From positions 1 through 29,541 of the forward strand of contig QMQL01000001.1 in assembly GCA_003650505.1 (NCBI GenBank): DNA of 29,541 bases. The letters run 5' to 3'. The position numbers were made by a program, and so were the translations under genes. The notes beneath the pieces were generated by a model, which saw only the letters and a program-made list of their open reading frames with translations, ran no database searches and was not told the origin of the DNA. This stretch comes from Candidatus Acetothermia bacterium (GTDB taxonomy: Bacteria > Bipolaricaulota > Bipolaricaulia > UBA7950 > UBA9294). This document shows positions 1 to 6,571 of the stretch, one piece after another. The number at the start of each line of letters is the position of its first letter. The stretch's first letter is position 1.

Positions 1-283
1 GGACACGGTCCGTCCGCCATTCCTTGGTCAGCTCGACCGCAGCACGCTTAAGCTGGCCGTCGTACTTCTTAAGCTTCCCCTCGAACTTGTCGAGGAGGGA
101 GAGGCAGTCGGCCGTCGCCCCGGCGAACCCGACGAGGACCCTATCGTCGCACACCCGATAGATCTTCCGCGTGCTGGGCTTTATCACGGTCGTATCGAGG
201 GTCGCCTGGCCGTCGCTGGCGACTACCGCTTGGCGGGCCTCGTTCGAGTGGATCGCAAGGATCGTCGTGGCTCTTATCTTCAT
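1..283 (-). CDS. hslV: ATP-dependent protease subunit HslV (partial, 3' end outside window)
   Basis: The N-terminal 94 residues of the proteasome-like peptidase of the HslUV (ClpQY) complex are present; the rest lies beyond the left edge. In this family the mature enzyme starts at a catalytic threonine. Here a TT pair follows a five-residue leader (MKIRA), so T6 is the likely nucleophile. Family-typical stretches follow: SDGQATLDTTVIK, GFAGATADCLSLLDKFEGKL and AAVELTKEWRTDR. The ATG at 283 was chosen because it sits just before the TT pair; a GTG immediately upstream (286) is an alternative. There is no Shine-Dalgarno site. A strong promoter (TTGAGG-17-TAGAAT, 296-324) overlaps the dciA stop codon and ends 12 bases before the ATG, so the transcript would have almost no leader. 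hslU probably follows outside the window. Identification is confident. Confidence 0.93.
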   Translation of the reverse strand, partial: MKIRATTILAIHSNEARQAVVASDGQATLDTTVIKPSTRKIYRVCDDRVLVGFAGATADCLSLLDKFEGKLKKYDGQLKRAAVELTKEWRTDRV

Positions 284-295
284 CACAAGGGACCC

Positions 296-324
296 ATTCT
301 AGTCGGTCTCGCAGGCCTCCTCAA
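296..324 (-). promoter_or_regulatory. Promoter of hslV
   Basis: On the minus strand, TTGAGG (324-319) and TAGAAT (301-296) are separated by 17 bases. The -35 overlaps the TGA stop of dciA. The expected transcription start is about 6 bases upstream of the hslV ATG. Confidence 0.6.
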
Positions 325-617
325 TCGGACGGTTCATTCTTACCCCCGATCTCAATCTTGATCCGCCGGACCGTCTCCCTCCCGACAAGGCCGTTCAATC
401 GGTCTATTATCCGCTCCGACCTCAGCCGGAGCTCGGATCCGGCGGAAGGGGACTCGACCCTAACGTGCAGGATCCCGTCCTTCACGTAAAGCGCCTCGGA
501 GGAGGAGGCGAGCCTCTCTCCGGTCGCTTCCGACCAGAGGAGGACGGGGGCCTGCCGGTGGAAGTCCTGGAGGAGGTTCAGCCGGCGGAAGACCTCTTCT
601 ATTTCTTTCTTATTCAT
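321..617 (-). CDS. dciA: DUF721/DciA-like DNA replication initiation protein
   Basis: A 98-residue DUF721 protein. DciA is known in many bacteria as the ancestral loader or partner of the replicative helicase DnaB. The fold-typical pattern is visible: an N-terminal helix (KEIEEVFRRLNLL), a Trp near residue 30 (VLLWSEATGERLASSSEAL), then short strands (VKDGILHVRVESPSAGSELRLR) and a helix ending in IKIEIG. Its place directly downstream of dnaA and beside DnaA boxes supports the replication role. The ATG at 617 was preferred to a TTG two codons upstream. No Shine-Dalgarno site is seen; a TACTGT -10-like hexamer ends 6 bases before the ATG, but no convincing -35 accompanies it. The name rests on family resemblance and context. 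Confidence 0.75.
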   Translation of the reverse strand: MNKKEIEEVFRRLNLLQDFHRQAPVLLWSEATGERLASSSEALYVKDGILHVRVESPSAGSELRLRSERIIDRLNGLVGRETVRRIKIEIGGKNEPSD

Positions 618-635
618 AATCAAACAGTAGTTGTA

Positions 636-790
636 GGGGCTCCCATTTTGGTGGATAAGCCCGCATCCTTCGACGCAGATTGCCGAATCCCGGGGTCGCT
701 TCCTGTTGAGAGCCTGGGGAAAGAGATCCCGATTCTGTGGAGATCTTTTGGGGATAAGTTTTCAACAGCAGTTTTCCACATGAACACCGG
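636..790. other. DnaA-box cluster downstream of dnaA (second part of oriC)
   Basis: The gap between dnaA and dciA holds DnaA-box-like nonamers: GGTGGATAA (650-658, one mismatch to TGTGGATAA), TGTGGAGAT (736-744, weaker) and TTTTCCACA (772-780, one mismatch to TTATCCACA). GGGGATAAG at 750-758 is a poor match. With the stronger cluster on the other side of dnaA, this suggests a split origin around the gene. No clear AT-rich unwinding element was identified. Confidence 0.45.
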
Positions 791-819
791 TCCGTTCAAC
801 ACCTTTTCCCCAAGGTTTT

Positions 820-2169
820 CTACCGGAGGCCCGGTATCGCGTACCGGGCTGCAAGGGCTTCCTTTATCTCGTTTATCTCGGCACGGACGAGGGGGGTCTC
901 TTCGAGAAGGGTCTTCACCTTCATGTAGGAGTGCATGATCGTCGTGTGGTCCCGGTTGCCGAACTCCCGTCCTATCGCGGGGAAGGAGTTGTCGGTCATC
1001 TCGCGGGAGAGGAAGATCGCGATGTGGCGGGCCTGCGAGATCTCCTTCTTCCTGCTCGTCCCCTCGAGATCGCGGCGCTTCAGGTGATAGCGGAGGGCGA
1101 CCTCCTCCTTTATGTGCTCGATCGTCAGGCGGGGGCGTTGGCCTTCCTTGGGGAGCATCTCCTCCAGTCTGGTCGGGGTGAGGTGCACCCCCTCCAGTTC
1201 GGCATAGGCGATCGCCTTGTTCAACGCCCCTTCGAGGGCGCGGACGTTGGAGGAGATACGGCTTGCGATCAACGCGAGGACGTCGTCGTTCACCTCCACA
1301 CCCCGGTTGATCGCCTTCTTCCGGAGGATGGCGATCCGCGTTTCGAAGTCGGGGGGCTTGATATCGGCGACGAGCCCCCAACGGAACCGGGATACGAGCC
1401 TCTCTTGCACGCCGGATAGATCTTCCGGCTGTCTGTCGCTCGACAGGACGATCTGCTTCTGCCGGCCGTAGAGCTCGTTGAAGGTGTGGAAGAGCTCCTC
1501 CTGCGTAGCCTCCTTCCCCTCGAGGAAGTGGACGTCGTCGATCAGAAGGAGGTCGATCTTCCGGTACTTGGCGCGGAAGGCCGCCGTCGTGCTCGTCCGG
1601 ATGGCGTTAATCAGCTCGATCGCGAACCTCTCGGACGTCGTGTAGACGATCGCCTTCTCCCCCCCCTCCTCGGCGACCCGATTCCCTATCGCCTGCAGGA
1701 GGTGCGTCTTTCCGAGGCCGACGTCTCCATAGATGAACAGCGGGTTGTACGCCTTTCCCAATGTATCGACGACCGCCATCGATGCGGCGTAGGCGAGTTG
1801 GTTGTTCTTCCCGCTGACGAACGATTCGAACGTGTAGTCCGGGTTAAGGGGGAGTGTATCCCGGGGTTGGGACGCCATCTCCTCCCGGCCGAGCTGGGGA
1901 GGGGTCGGCTTCCTCCCGTCATCGACGACGCGGACATCAAGAGAGAGCGGACGATCGAACTCTCTCGCGGCGATCCGTTCGATCGTCTCACGGTACCTCC
2001 GCTCGATCCCCCCTTTGGTGAACGGATCGGGGACCCCGATCGCCAACACCTCGCCGGTGAACGAGAGCGGCTCCACGTCGGCCAACCATATCTGAAAGCT
2101 CGCATGGGGAACCTCGTCCCTCAGGGCGGATACGATAGTATTCCAGATGTTAACGGGATTTGCGTCCAT
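820..2169 (-). CDS. dnaA: Chromosomal replication initiator protein DnaA
   Basis: The initiator that binds DnaA boxes at oriC and opens the duplex. With the chosen start it has 449 residues, normal for the family. Domains in order: the N-terminal DnaB-interaction domain (NPVNIWNTIVSAL...FQIWL), a short linker, the AAA+ domain with Walker A GDVGLGKTH (about residues 148-156) and Walker B LLLIDDVHF (about 207-215), and the C-terminal helix-turn-helix with signature FGNRDHTTIMHSY. The ATG at 2169 is preceded by GAGGA with 5-base spacing. An ATG at 2181 gives four more residues and is also plausible; the longest frame (2226) adds non-conserved residues. A promoter (TTGACC-18-TACCCT, 2197-2226) lies immediately upstream. 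DnaA boxes on both sides suggest autoregulation. dnaN, the usual neighbour, is not in the window. Confidence 0.97.
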   Translation of the reverse strand: MDANPVNIWNTIVSALRDEVPHASFQIWLADVEPLSFTGEVLAIGVPDPFTKGGIERRYRETIERIAAREFDRPLSLDVRVVDDGRKPTPPQLGREEMASQPRDTLPLNPDYTFESFVSGKNNQLAYAASMAVVDTLGKAYNPLFIYGDVGLGKTHLLQAIGNRVAEEGGEKAIVYTTSERFAIELINAIRTSTTAAFRAKYRKIDLLLIDDVHFLEGKEATQEELFHTFNELYGRQKQIVLSSDRQPEDLSGVQERLVSRFRWGLVADIKPPDFETRIAILRKKAINRGVEVNDDVLALIASRISSNVRALEGALNKAIAYAELEGVHLTPTRLEEMLPKEGQRPRLTIEHIKEEVALRYHLKRRDLEGTSRKKEISQARHIAIFLSREMTDNSFPAIGREFGNRDHTTIMHSYMKVKTLLEETPLVRAEINEIKEALAARYAIPGLR

Positions 2170-2196
2170 CACTGTCCTCATCGAGATTCGCCTCAA

Positions 2197-2226
2197 AGGG
2201 TAGCTGAGGCATCGTCCGGCGGTCAA
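2197..2226 (-). promoter_or_regulatory. Promoter of dnaA
   Basis: On the minus strand, TTGACC (2226-2221) and TACCCT (2202-2197) are separated by 18 bases. The predicted start of transcription leaves a leader of roughly 8 to 20 bases, depending on which ATG is used. Confidence 0.4.
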
Positions 2227-2399
2227 GCCGACGGACCGCTAGGCCCCCAGTGACCGCCGGTGCGAAAGCCTCGTTGAGTACGCCCCTCGCCCCTCTCCCG
2301 GACAAGGGGCACCGCCCGAGGACGGACTCAGATCCGGGGAGGTCCTCCTCTCCGCCGCATCGAGCCGGGGGGTTGAACGGTCCCGTCCCGTGCGGTTGG

Positions 2400-2600
2400 A
2401 TCTGTGGAAAAGCCGGCCTGTGCGGTGACAGGACGGACGATACGATGTGGAAAACCCTGTGGATAGGCTGTGGAAAACGAACGATGCAGATCGCGGCTCG
2501 CAAAGAGGCGTATCCGGGTTCGCACGGCCCCGACTTATCCACAAGGAAGGGGCCTAATCGAGCGATTTTGGTCCGGTTATCCACAAGGTTTTCCACAGGC
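2400..2600. other. oriC: Replication origin (oriC) with seven DnaA boxes
   Basis: The 530-base gap between dnaA and the tRNA cluster has no convincing gene but seven DnaA-box nonamers. TTATCCACA occurs exactly at 2535-2543 and 2577-2585. One-mismatch forms are TGTGGAAAA at 2403-2411, 2446-2454 and 2469-2477, TGTGGATAG at 2458-2466, and TTTTCCACA at 2589-2597. Boxes left of about 2480 point one way and those right of 2530 the other, giving two facing arrays with a gap of some 57 bases. A plausible but undemonstrated unwinding region is 2600-2660. Density and position next to dnaA make an origin very likely. Confidence 0.85.
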
Positions 2601-2711
2601 CTGAAGACGCGATTTAGCTCTGAAGTCGCGTTCTTAAGCGGTTTACCTCTTATGCAATCGCTCTTCGATCCGGGAATGGCGTGGGGTGTCCGATCTATCG
2701 GGGAAGGAGGA

Positions 2712-2787
2712 TGGTGCCGAGGCCCAGATTCGAACTGGGGACACCGGCCTTTTCAGGGCCGTGCTCTACCGGCTGAGCTACCTCGGC
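2712..2787 (-). tRNA. tRNA-Phe(GAA)
   Basis: Cloverleaf with acceptor GCCGAGG/CCTCGGC, anticodon loop CTGAAAA (anticodon GAA) and T-loop TTCGAAT. The 3' CCA is encoded. It is the last gene of the cluster, 4 bases after tRNA-Asp. Confidence 0.96.
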
Positions 2788-2791
2788 TCTG

Positions 2792-2870
2792 TGGCGGGGA
2801 CGACCGGATTTGAACCGGCGATCTCTGGAGTGACAATCCAGCGTCCTAGACCAGACTAGACCACGCCCCC
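2792..2870 (-). tRNA. tRNA-Asp(GTC)
   Basis: Acceptor GGGGGCG/CGTCCCC, anticodon stem CTGGA/TCCAG around loop TTGTCAC (anticodon GTC), T-loop TTCAAAT, discriminator G. The 3' CCA is encoded. The D-arm is long, giving 79 bases in total. Confidence 0.95.
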
Positions 2871-2888
2871 GAGATTCACGGAACCCAC

Positions 2889-2961
2889 TGGGCGAGACAG
2901 GACTCGAACCTGTGACCTTCCGGATGTAAGCCGGATGCTCTCCCAGCTGAGCTACTCGCCC
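2889..2961 (-). tRNA. tRNA-Val(TAC)
   Basis: Acceptor GGGCGAG/CTCGCCC, anticodon stem TCCGG/CCGGA around CTTACAT (anticodon TAC), discriminator A. The 3' CCA is not encoded (the next bases are GTG), so it must be added by nucleotidyltransferase. A TATAAT hexamer abuts its 5' end. Confidence 0.95.
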
Positions 2962-2990
2962 ATTATAGGCCCGCAAAAGGAACCCTTCAA
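2962..2990 (-). promoter_or_regulatory. Promoter-like sequence abutting tRNA-Val
   Basis: On the minus strand, TTGAAG (2990-2985) and TATAAT (2967-2962) are separated by 17 bases. The -10 touches base 1 of tRNA-Val, so initiation at the usual distance would fall inside the tRNA, near its 7th base. It may serve Asp-Phe, or be fortuitous. Confidence 0.4.
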
Positions 2991-3003
2991 CCGGGCTTTT
3001 GCG
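2972..3003. repeat. Inverted repeat between tRNA-Glu and tRNA-Val
   Basis: CGCAAAAG (2972-2979) and CTTTTGCG (2996-3003) are perfect 8-base arms, and a CCC/GGG pair inside can extend the stem. In the minus-strand transcript it forms a hairpin immediately after the acceptor of tRNA-Glu. It could be a processing signal or a weak terminator. Confidence 0.5.
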
Positions 3004-3074
3004 TCCCCAAGGGGATTTGAACCCCTGCCGCCGGGATGAAAACCCGGTATCCTAGGCCGCTAGATGATGGGGAC
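3002..3074 (-). tRNA. tRNA-Glu(TTC)
   Basis: Acceptor GTCCCCA/TGGGGAC, anticodon stem CCGGG/CCCGG around TTTTCAT (anticodon TTC), T-loop TTCAAAT, discriminator G. The 3' CCA is not encoded (the next bases are CAA). Confidence 0.95.
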
Positions 3075-3085
3075 GAACAAAGCCG

Positions 3086-3115
3086 ATTATACGACCCGAT
3101 TGGAGCGGCTTTCAA
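3086..3115 (-). promoter_or_regulatory. Promoter of tRNA-Glu
   Basis: On the minus strand, TTGAAA (3115-3110) and a perfect TATAAT (3091-3086) are separated by 18 bases. The -10 ends 11 bases before the tRNA, which fits a start a few bases upstream of the mature 5' end. Confidence 0.65.
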
Positions 3116-3121
3116 TCGGTC

Positions 3122-3193
3122 TGGGTCGTGCTGGATTCGAACCAGCGACTCCCTGATTAAAAGTCAGGTGCTCTGCCACTGAGCTAACGACCC
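3122..3193 (-). tRNA. tRNA-Lys(TTT)
   Basis: Acceptor GGGTCGT/ACGACCC, anticodon stem CCTGA/TCAGG around CTTTTAA (anticodon TTT), discriminator A, no encoded CCA. It lies 6 bases downstream of the other lysine tRNA and shares its acceptor stem. Confidence 0.95.
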
Positions 3194-3199
3194 TTCTTT

Positions 3200-3271
3200 T
3201 GGGTCGTGCAGGACTTGAACCTGCAACCAACGGATTAAGAGTCCGCTGCTCTACCATTGAGCTAACGACCC
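3200..3271 (-). tRNA. tRNA-Lys(CTT)
   Basis: Acceptor GGGTCGT/ACGACCC, anticodon loop CTCTTAA (anticodon CTT), discriminator A, no encoded CCA. It is the first gene of the tRNA cluster. The shared acceptor stem with tRNA-Lys(TTT) suggests an old tandem duplication. Confidence 0.95.
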
Positions 3272-3283
3272 GATCTGGGGGTC

Positions 3284-3312
3284 ATGTTACGAGCGGTTTT
3301 TTCCGCTGTCAA
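3284..3312 (-). promoter_or_regulatory. Promoter of the tRNA cluster
   Basis: On the minus strand, a perfect TTGACA (3312-3307) and TAACAT (3289-3284) are separated by 17 bases and end 12 bases before tRNA-Lys(CTT). The spacer contains GCGG/CCGC arms. It is divergent from the rarA promoter. Confidence 0.7.
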
Positions 3313-3315
3313 GGG

Positions 3316-3345
3316 TTGTTCCGCCGGTTTGCGATCCGCTAGGAT
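3316..3345 (+). promoter_or_regulatory. Promoter of rarA (leaderless geometry)
   Basis: TTGTTC (3316-3321) and TAGGAT (3340-3345) are separated by 18 bases, and 6 bases separate the -10 from the rarA ATG. The AGGA inside the -10 could instead be read as a weak ribosome binding site. Confidence 0.4.
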
Positions 3346-3351
3346 CGTTTT

Positions 3352-4671
3352 ATGGAGCGATTGGGTTTCGTTCCCCGGACGGAGGGGCCGCTCGCCGAGC
3401 GGATCCGGCCGACGGAGCTCGATGAGGTGGTGGGACAGGAGGGGCTCCTCGGTCCGCGCGGGGCGTTGCGGGCTTTGATCGAGCGGGGGATCGAGGTTCC
3501 ACTCCTGTTCTGGGGGCCACCAGGAACGGGGAAGACGACCATCGGCCGGATCATCGCCGGGATGACCGAGGCCCGGTTCGTACATCTCTCGGCCGCCCTG
3601 ACCGGGGTCAAGGAGGTGAGGAGGGCACTGGAGGCCTCCCGGCTCAGGTACACCCGGCTGGGGAAGCGCGACCTCCTCTTCCTCGATGAGATACACCGGT
3701 TCAACCGGGCCCAGCAGGACGTCCTCCTCCCGTTCCTGGAGGAGGGGAGCATCCTGTTCATCGGCGCGACTACCGAGAACCCCTCGTTCGCCCTCAACGC
3801 GGCGCTCATCTCCCGTTGCCAGATCTTCCCGTTCGACTCGTTGGATGAGCGCTCCATTGAGGGGGTGATAAAGCGGGCGCTCGTGGATCCCCGTGGGCTT
3901 GCCGGCCGGTTCGAGCTGACGGAGGATGCGCGCGATGCGATCGTCTCACTCTCCGATGGGGACGCCCGCCGGGCGCTGACGATCCTCGAGCTAGCAAGCG
4001 CGATCGCATCTGGGAGGCTGATCGATGGATCCCTGATCAAGGCGGCGGTTCAGAGGAAGGGGCTCCGGTACGATCGGGCCGGGGATGAGCACTACAACCT
4101 GATATCAGCGTTCCACAAGTCGATCCGCAACTCCGATCCGGACGCGGCCCTCTACTGGCTCGCCAGGATGATCGAGGGGGGAGAGGATCCCCGTTACATC
4201 GCGCGAAGGCTGATCAGGATCGCATCGGAGGACGTCGGCCTCGCCGATCCGAGGGGGCTCGAGCAGGCGATCGCCGCTTGGCGCGCTGTCGAAGCGATCG
4301 GGATGCCGGAGGGGGATCTCGCCCTCGCCCAGGCCGCCGTCTACCTCGCCACCGCGCCGAAGAGCAACGCCATCTACACCGGGATGGATCAGGCGGTGCG
4401 TGACGTACGTGAGGACCCGGCGGCCGAGGTCCCGCTTCACCTGCGGAACGCCCCGACCGGCCTTATGAAGAAGATCGACTACGGGAAAGGGTATAAGTAC
4501 GCGCACGACTTTCCCGAGGGGATAGCGCCGATGGAGTGCCTCCCCCCATCGTTATCGAGCCGGCGCTATTTCCGGCCGACCGGCCGCGGATACGAGCGGG
4601 ATATCGCCGCCCGCTTGGATAAGTGGAGGAAGATCATCGCTGAGCGAGAAGGAGATGAGGGCCCGGCCTAG
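3352..4671 (+). CDS. rarA: Replication-associated recombination protein A (MgsA/RarA AAA+ ATPase)
   Basis: A 439-residue cytoplasmic AAA+ ATPase of the RarA/MgsA/WRNIP1 family, related to clamp loaders and acting at stalled replication forks. Visible motifs: the conserved N-terminal block PLAERIRPTELDEVVGQE, Walker A GPPGTGKT (55-62), Walker B LLFLDEIHRFN (about 108-118), sensor 1 ATTENPSF, and the C-terminal tetramerisation region with RRLIRIASEDVGLADP and APKSNAIY. Length and order match the family. The ATG at 3352 sits 6 bases after a -10 hexamer. It is a single gene, divergent from the tRNAs, with its stop 9 bases from the convergent ribbon-helix-helix gene. Confidence 0.96.
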   Translation: MERLGFVPRTEGPLAERIRPTELDEVVGQEGLLGPRGALRALIERGIEVPLLFWGPPGTGKTTIGRIIAGMTEARFVHLSAALTGVKEVRRALEASRLRYTRLGKRDLLFLDEIHRFNRAQQDVLLPFLEEGSILFIGATTENPSFALNAALISRCQIFPFDSLDERSIEGVIKRALVDPRGLAGRFELTEDARDAIVSLSDGDARRALTILELASAIASGRLIDGSLIKAAVQRKGLRYDRAGDEHYNLISAFHKSIRNSDPDAALYWLARMIEGGEDPRYIARRLIRIASEDVGLADPRGLEQAIAAWRAVEAIGMPEGDLALAQAAVYLATAPKSNAIYTGMDQAVRDVREDPAAEVPLHLRNAPTGLMKKIDYGKGYKYAHDFPEGIAPMECLPPSLSSRRYFRPTGRGYERDIAARLDKWRKIIAEREGDEGPA

Positions 4672-4680
4672 CCGGAGGAC

Positions 4681-4848
4681 CTATCCCTTCTTCCTCTCCA
4701 TCCGATCGAGGTACTGGAGGATTGCCTCCACGATCAGGTAGTTCACCGACCGATCCTTCTTCGCTGCGAGCTTCCCCAACCGCTCGATCGGCCGTCGCTT
4801 CGCCTTCTCCTTCGGGATGTAGATCGATAGAGCGGTTACTCTTGGCAC
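4681..4848 (-). CDS. Small ribbon-helix-helix (CopG-like) protein
   Basis: A 55-residue ORF with a GTG start preceded by GGAGG at 7-base spacing. The pattern fits a ribbon-helix-helix DNA-binding protein: a short N-terminal strand (VPRVTALSIYIPKEK), a basic helix (RRPIERLGKLAAKKDRS) and a second helix (VNYLIVEAILQYLDRMERKKG). The S-V-N-Y-L-I-V-E-A-I segment is typical of such domains. No toxin partner is visible; the neighbours are rarA (convergent) and the acyl-CoA synthetase 45 bases upstream on the same strand, so it probably belongs to the trxB-synthetase transcript. A role as a local repressor is inference. The target is unknown. Confidence 0.75.
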   Translation of the reverse strand: MPRVTALSIYIPKEKAKRRPIERLGKLAAKKDRSVNYLIVEAILQYLDRMERKKG

Positions 4849-4893
4849 GAGGGCACCTCCCTGTTGTCGACTTGAAGCATCCCCACCGGCCAG

Positions 4894-6534
4894 CTAATCC
4901 TTCTGTTGGTGCAGGTGGCGCTTGATGTCGAGCTTTACGCTCTTCTCGAACGGCTTGTCGACGAGGGTTATCGCCTCCTTGTACTTGATCCGCTTGAAGA
5001 CGGCGAGGTTCTCGCTCTTCTCCTTGATCGCTGTCCAGATGTGATCGAGGGCCTCCTCCTCGGTCTTGATTCCGATCTTCTTCAGGACTTCCCAATTCGG
5101 ATAGACTTGGGCGGAGACCGCCGGCGCTCCCTGGCGCTCCCCCTCGTAGACCATGATCTCCTCGATCGCCGGGATCGTCGATAGCTCCCACTCGATCTCC
5201 TCCGGATAGACGTTCTTCCCCGTCTCCAGGACGATCACGTTCTTCGCCCGGCCGGAGAGGAGGAGCCGGCCGTCCCGGTACGTGCCGAGGTCGCCGGTGT
5301 GGAACCATCCCTCCTCGTCGATCACCTCGGCGGTCGCCTTCGGGTTCTTGTAGTAGCCGGCCATGATGTTCGGACCGCGGGCGAGTACCTCACCGACACC
5401 GTTCTCGTCGGGATGGGCGATCTTGATCTCCACCCCCTCGATCGGTTTCATCCCCGGCTGTTCAGCGAACGCCTCGGAGAGGGTGAGGAGGGGGGATGTC
5501 TCGGTCAACCCGTACCCTTCCATGATCCCGAGCCCCATCCGCCTGAATCCGCTCGACGCCTCCGGGCTGAGTGGGGCCCCTCCGGAGGTGAAGAACCGGA
5601 ACTGGCTTCCGAACAGCTTCCGCTTGGTAAGGTTCCCCATCAGGGTCGGTGAGGCCCGGTAGAGGAAGCGCTTGAGGGCGCTCTTTCCTATCGAGTCCTG
5701 GATCCTGCTGTATAAGACGTTGTACAGCTTCGGCACGCCGAGGAGGATCGTCGGCCTGGCCATCTTCATCACCGCGGCCAGGTTCCGGTCGACCGGGGTG
5801 TAGGTCGTGGTCCCTCCGGTTATCAGGGGGCTGATCAGGGTCATCGTCAGCCCGTAGATGTGGTTCCAGGGGACGATCGAAAGGAAGTTGTCCTCCGGTG
5901 AGAGGTCGACGCATTTGACGGCGGTCAGGGCGTTGGAGGCGATGTTAGCGTGGGTCAGCATCGCCCCTTTCGGGTTTCCCGTCGTCCCCGATGTGTACAT
6001 CAGGACAGCCATGTCGGACGGCTCGACCTGGACCCGGGGGAGGGGGGATTTCCCGAGGATGATCCGATCGAGGAACAGTGTCTTATCATCGCTGACGCGG
6101 TCCATAGAGATGATGAAGACGTCCTTCAGCTCCCCCTCCCTCAATCCGAGGAGGTCGTCGACCTTCCCGCCCGAGACGATCGCCCCCTTCACGCCGGCCT
6201 CGGTCAGGATCCGGCCGATCTCCCCGGGCTGCAGCTCGGGATCGAGGGGGACGACGACCGCCCCGCAGTGGAGGATGGCGAAGAAGCTTGTCGCCCACGC
6301 TGCACGCGGCTTGGAGATCAGGGCGACGTGGTCCTTCGGCGAGACGCCGAGATAGGACAGGGCGGAGGCGAGCCGGCCGACCATCTCGCCGAGCCTTGCA
6401 TATGAGATCTCGTTCAGGACGAGCCTCGTCCCGCGTCCCCGCTTCCGCTCCTTCGGGATCGGCATCCTAAGGGCGATCCGGTCTTTGTGGGTCGCCACTG
6501 CCTCCTCGAACAGCTCAGAGATGGTCGGGTACAT
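4894..6534 (-). CDS. AMP-forming long-chain acyl-CoA synthetase family protein
   Basis: A 546-residue ANL-superfamily adenylating enzyme that activates a carboxylic acid to acyl-AMP and then normally acyl-CoA. Motifs: P-loop YTSGTTGNPKGAMLTHANI; acyl-binding region WNHIYGLTM; YGLTETSP; FHTGDLGTYRDGRLLLSGRAKNVIVLETGKNVYPEEIE; and a C-terminal catalytic lysine in KPFEKSVKLDIKR. The last motif and the length fit bacterial long-chain acyl-CoA synthetases of the FadD15/FAA1 type. The substrate cannot be fixed from sequence, and acyl-ACP synthetases share these motifs. The ATG at 6534 follows GAGGTGA closely. It lies 37 bases downstream of trxB on the same strand, probably co-transcribed. Confidence 0.9.
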   Translation of the reverse strand: MYPTISELFEEAVATHKDRIALRMPIPKERKRGRGTRLVLNEISYARLGEMVGRLASALSYLGVSPKDHVALISKPRAAWATSFFAILHCGAVVVPLDPELQPGEIGRILTEAGVKGAIVSGGKVDDLLGLREGELKDVFIISMDRVSDDKTLFLDRIILGKSPLPRVQVEPSDMAVLMYTSGTTGNPKGAMLTHANIASNALTAVKCVDLSPEDNFLSIVPWNHIYGLTMTLISPLITGGTTTYTPVDRNLAAVMKMARPTILLGVPKLYNVLYSRIQDSIGKSALKRFLYRASPTLMGNLTKRKLFGSQFRFFTSGGAPLSPEASSGFRRMGLGIMEGYGLTETSPLLTLSEAFAEQPGMKPIEGVEIKIAHPDENGVGEVLARGPNIMAGYYKNPKATAEVIDEEGWFHTGDLGTYRDGRLLLSGRAKNVIVLETGKNVYPEEIEWELSTIPAIEEIMVYEGERQGAPAVSAQVYPNWEVLKKIGIKTEEEALDHIWTAIKEKSENLAVFKRIKYKEAITLVDKPFEKSVKLDIKRHLHQQKD

Positions 6535-6571
6535 TCACCTCACCCCCTTGACTGGTCCATCGGGGCATCTC

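Noticed and set aside
465..938. Long plus-strand frame over dciA and the dnaA end
   Set aside because: It is antisense to two well-supported genes and crosses the DnaA-box region; its translation shows no recognisable domain.
1486..2253. Long plus-strand frames antisense to dnaA
   Set aside because: They are shadows created by GC-rich codon bias; the translations are low-complexity and unlike any family I know.
2250..2813. A 187-residue frame across oriC into tRNA-Phe
   Set aside because: It spans seven DnaA boxes and runs into a tRNA gene, so it is not a credible coding region.
4681..4848. Toxin-antitoxin module
   Set aside because: No second small gene is adjacent; the neighbours are rarA and the acyl-CoA synthetase.
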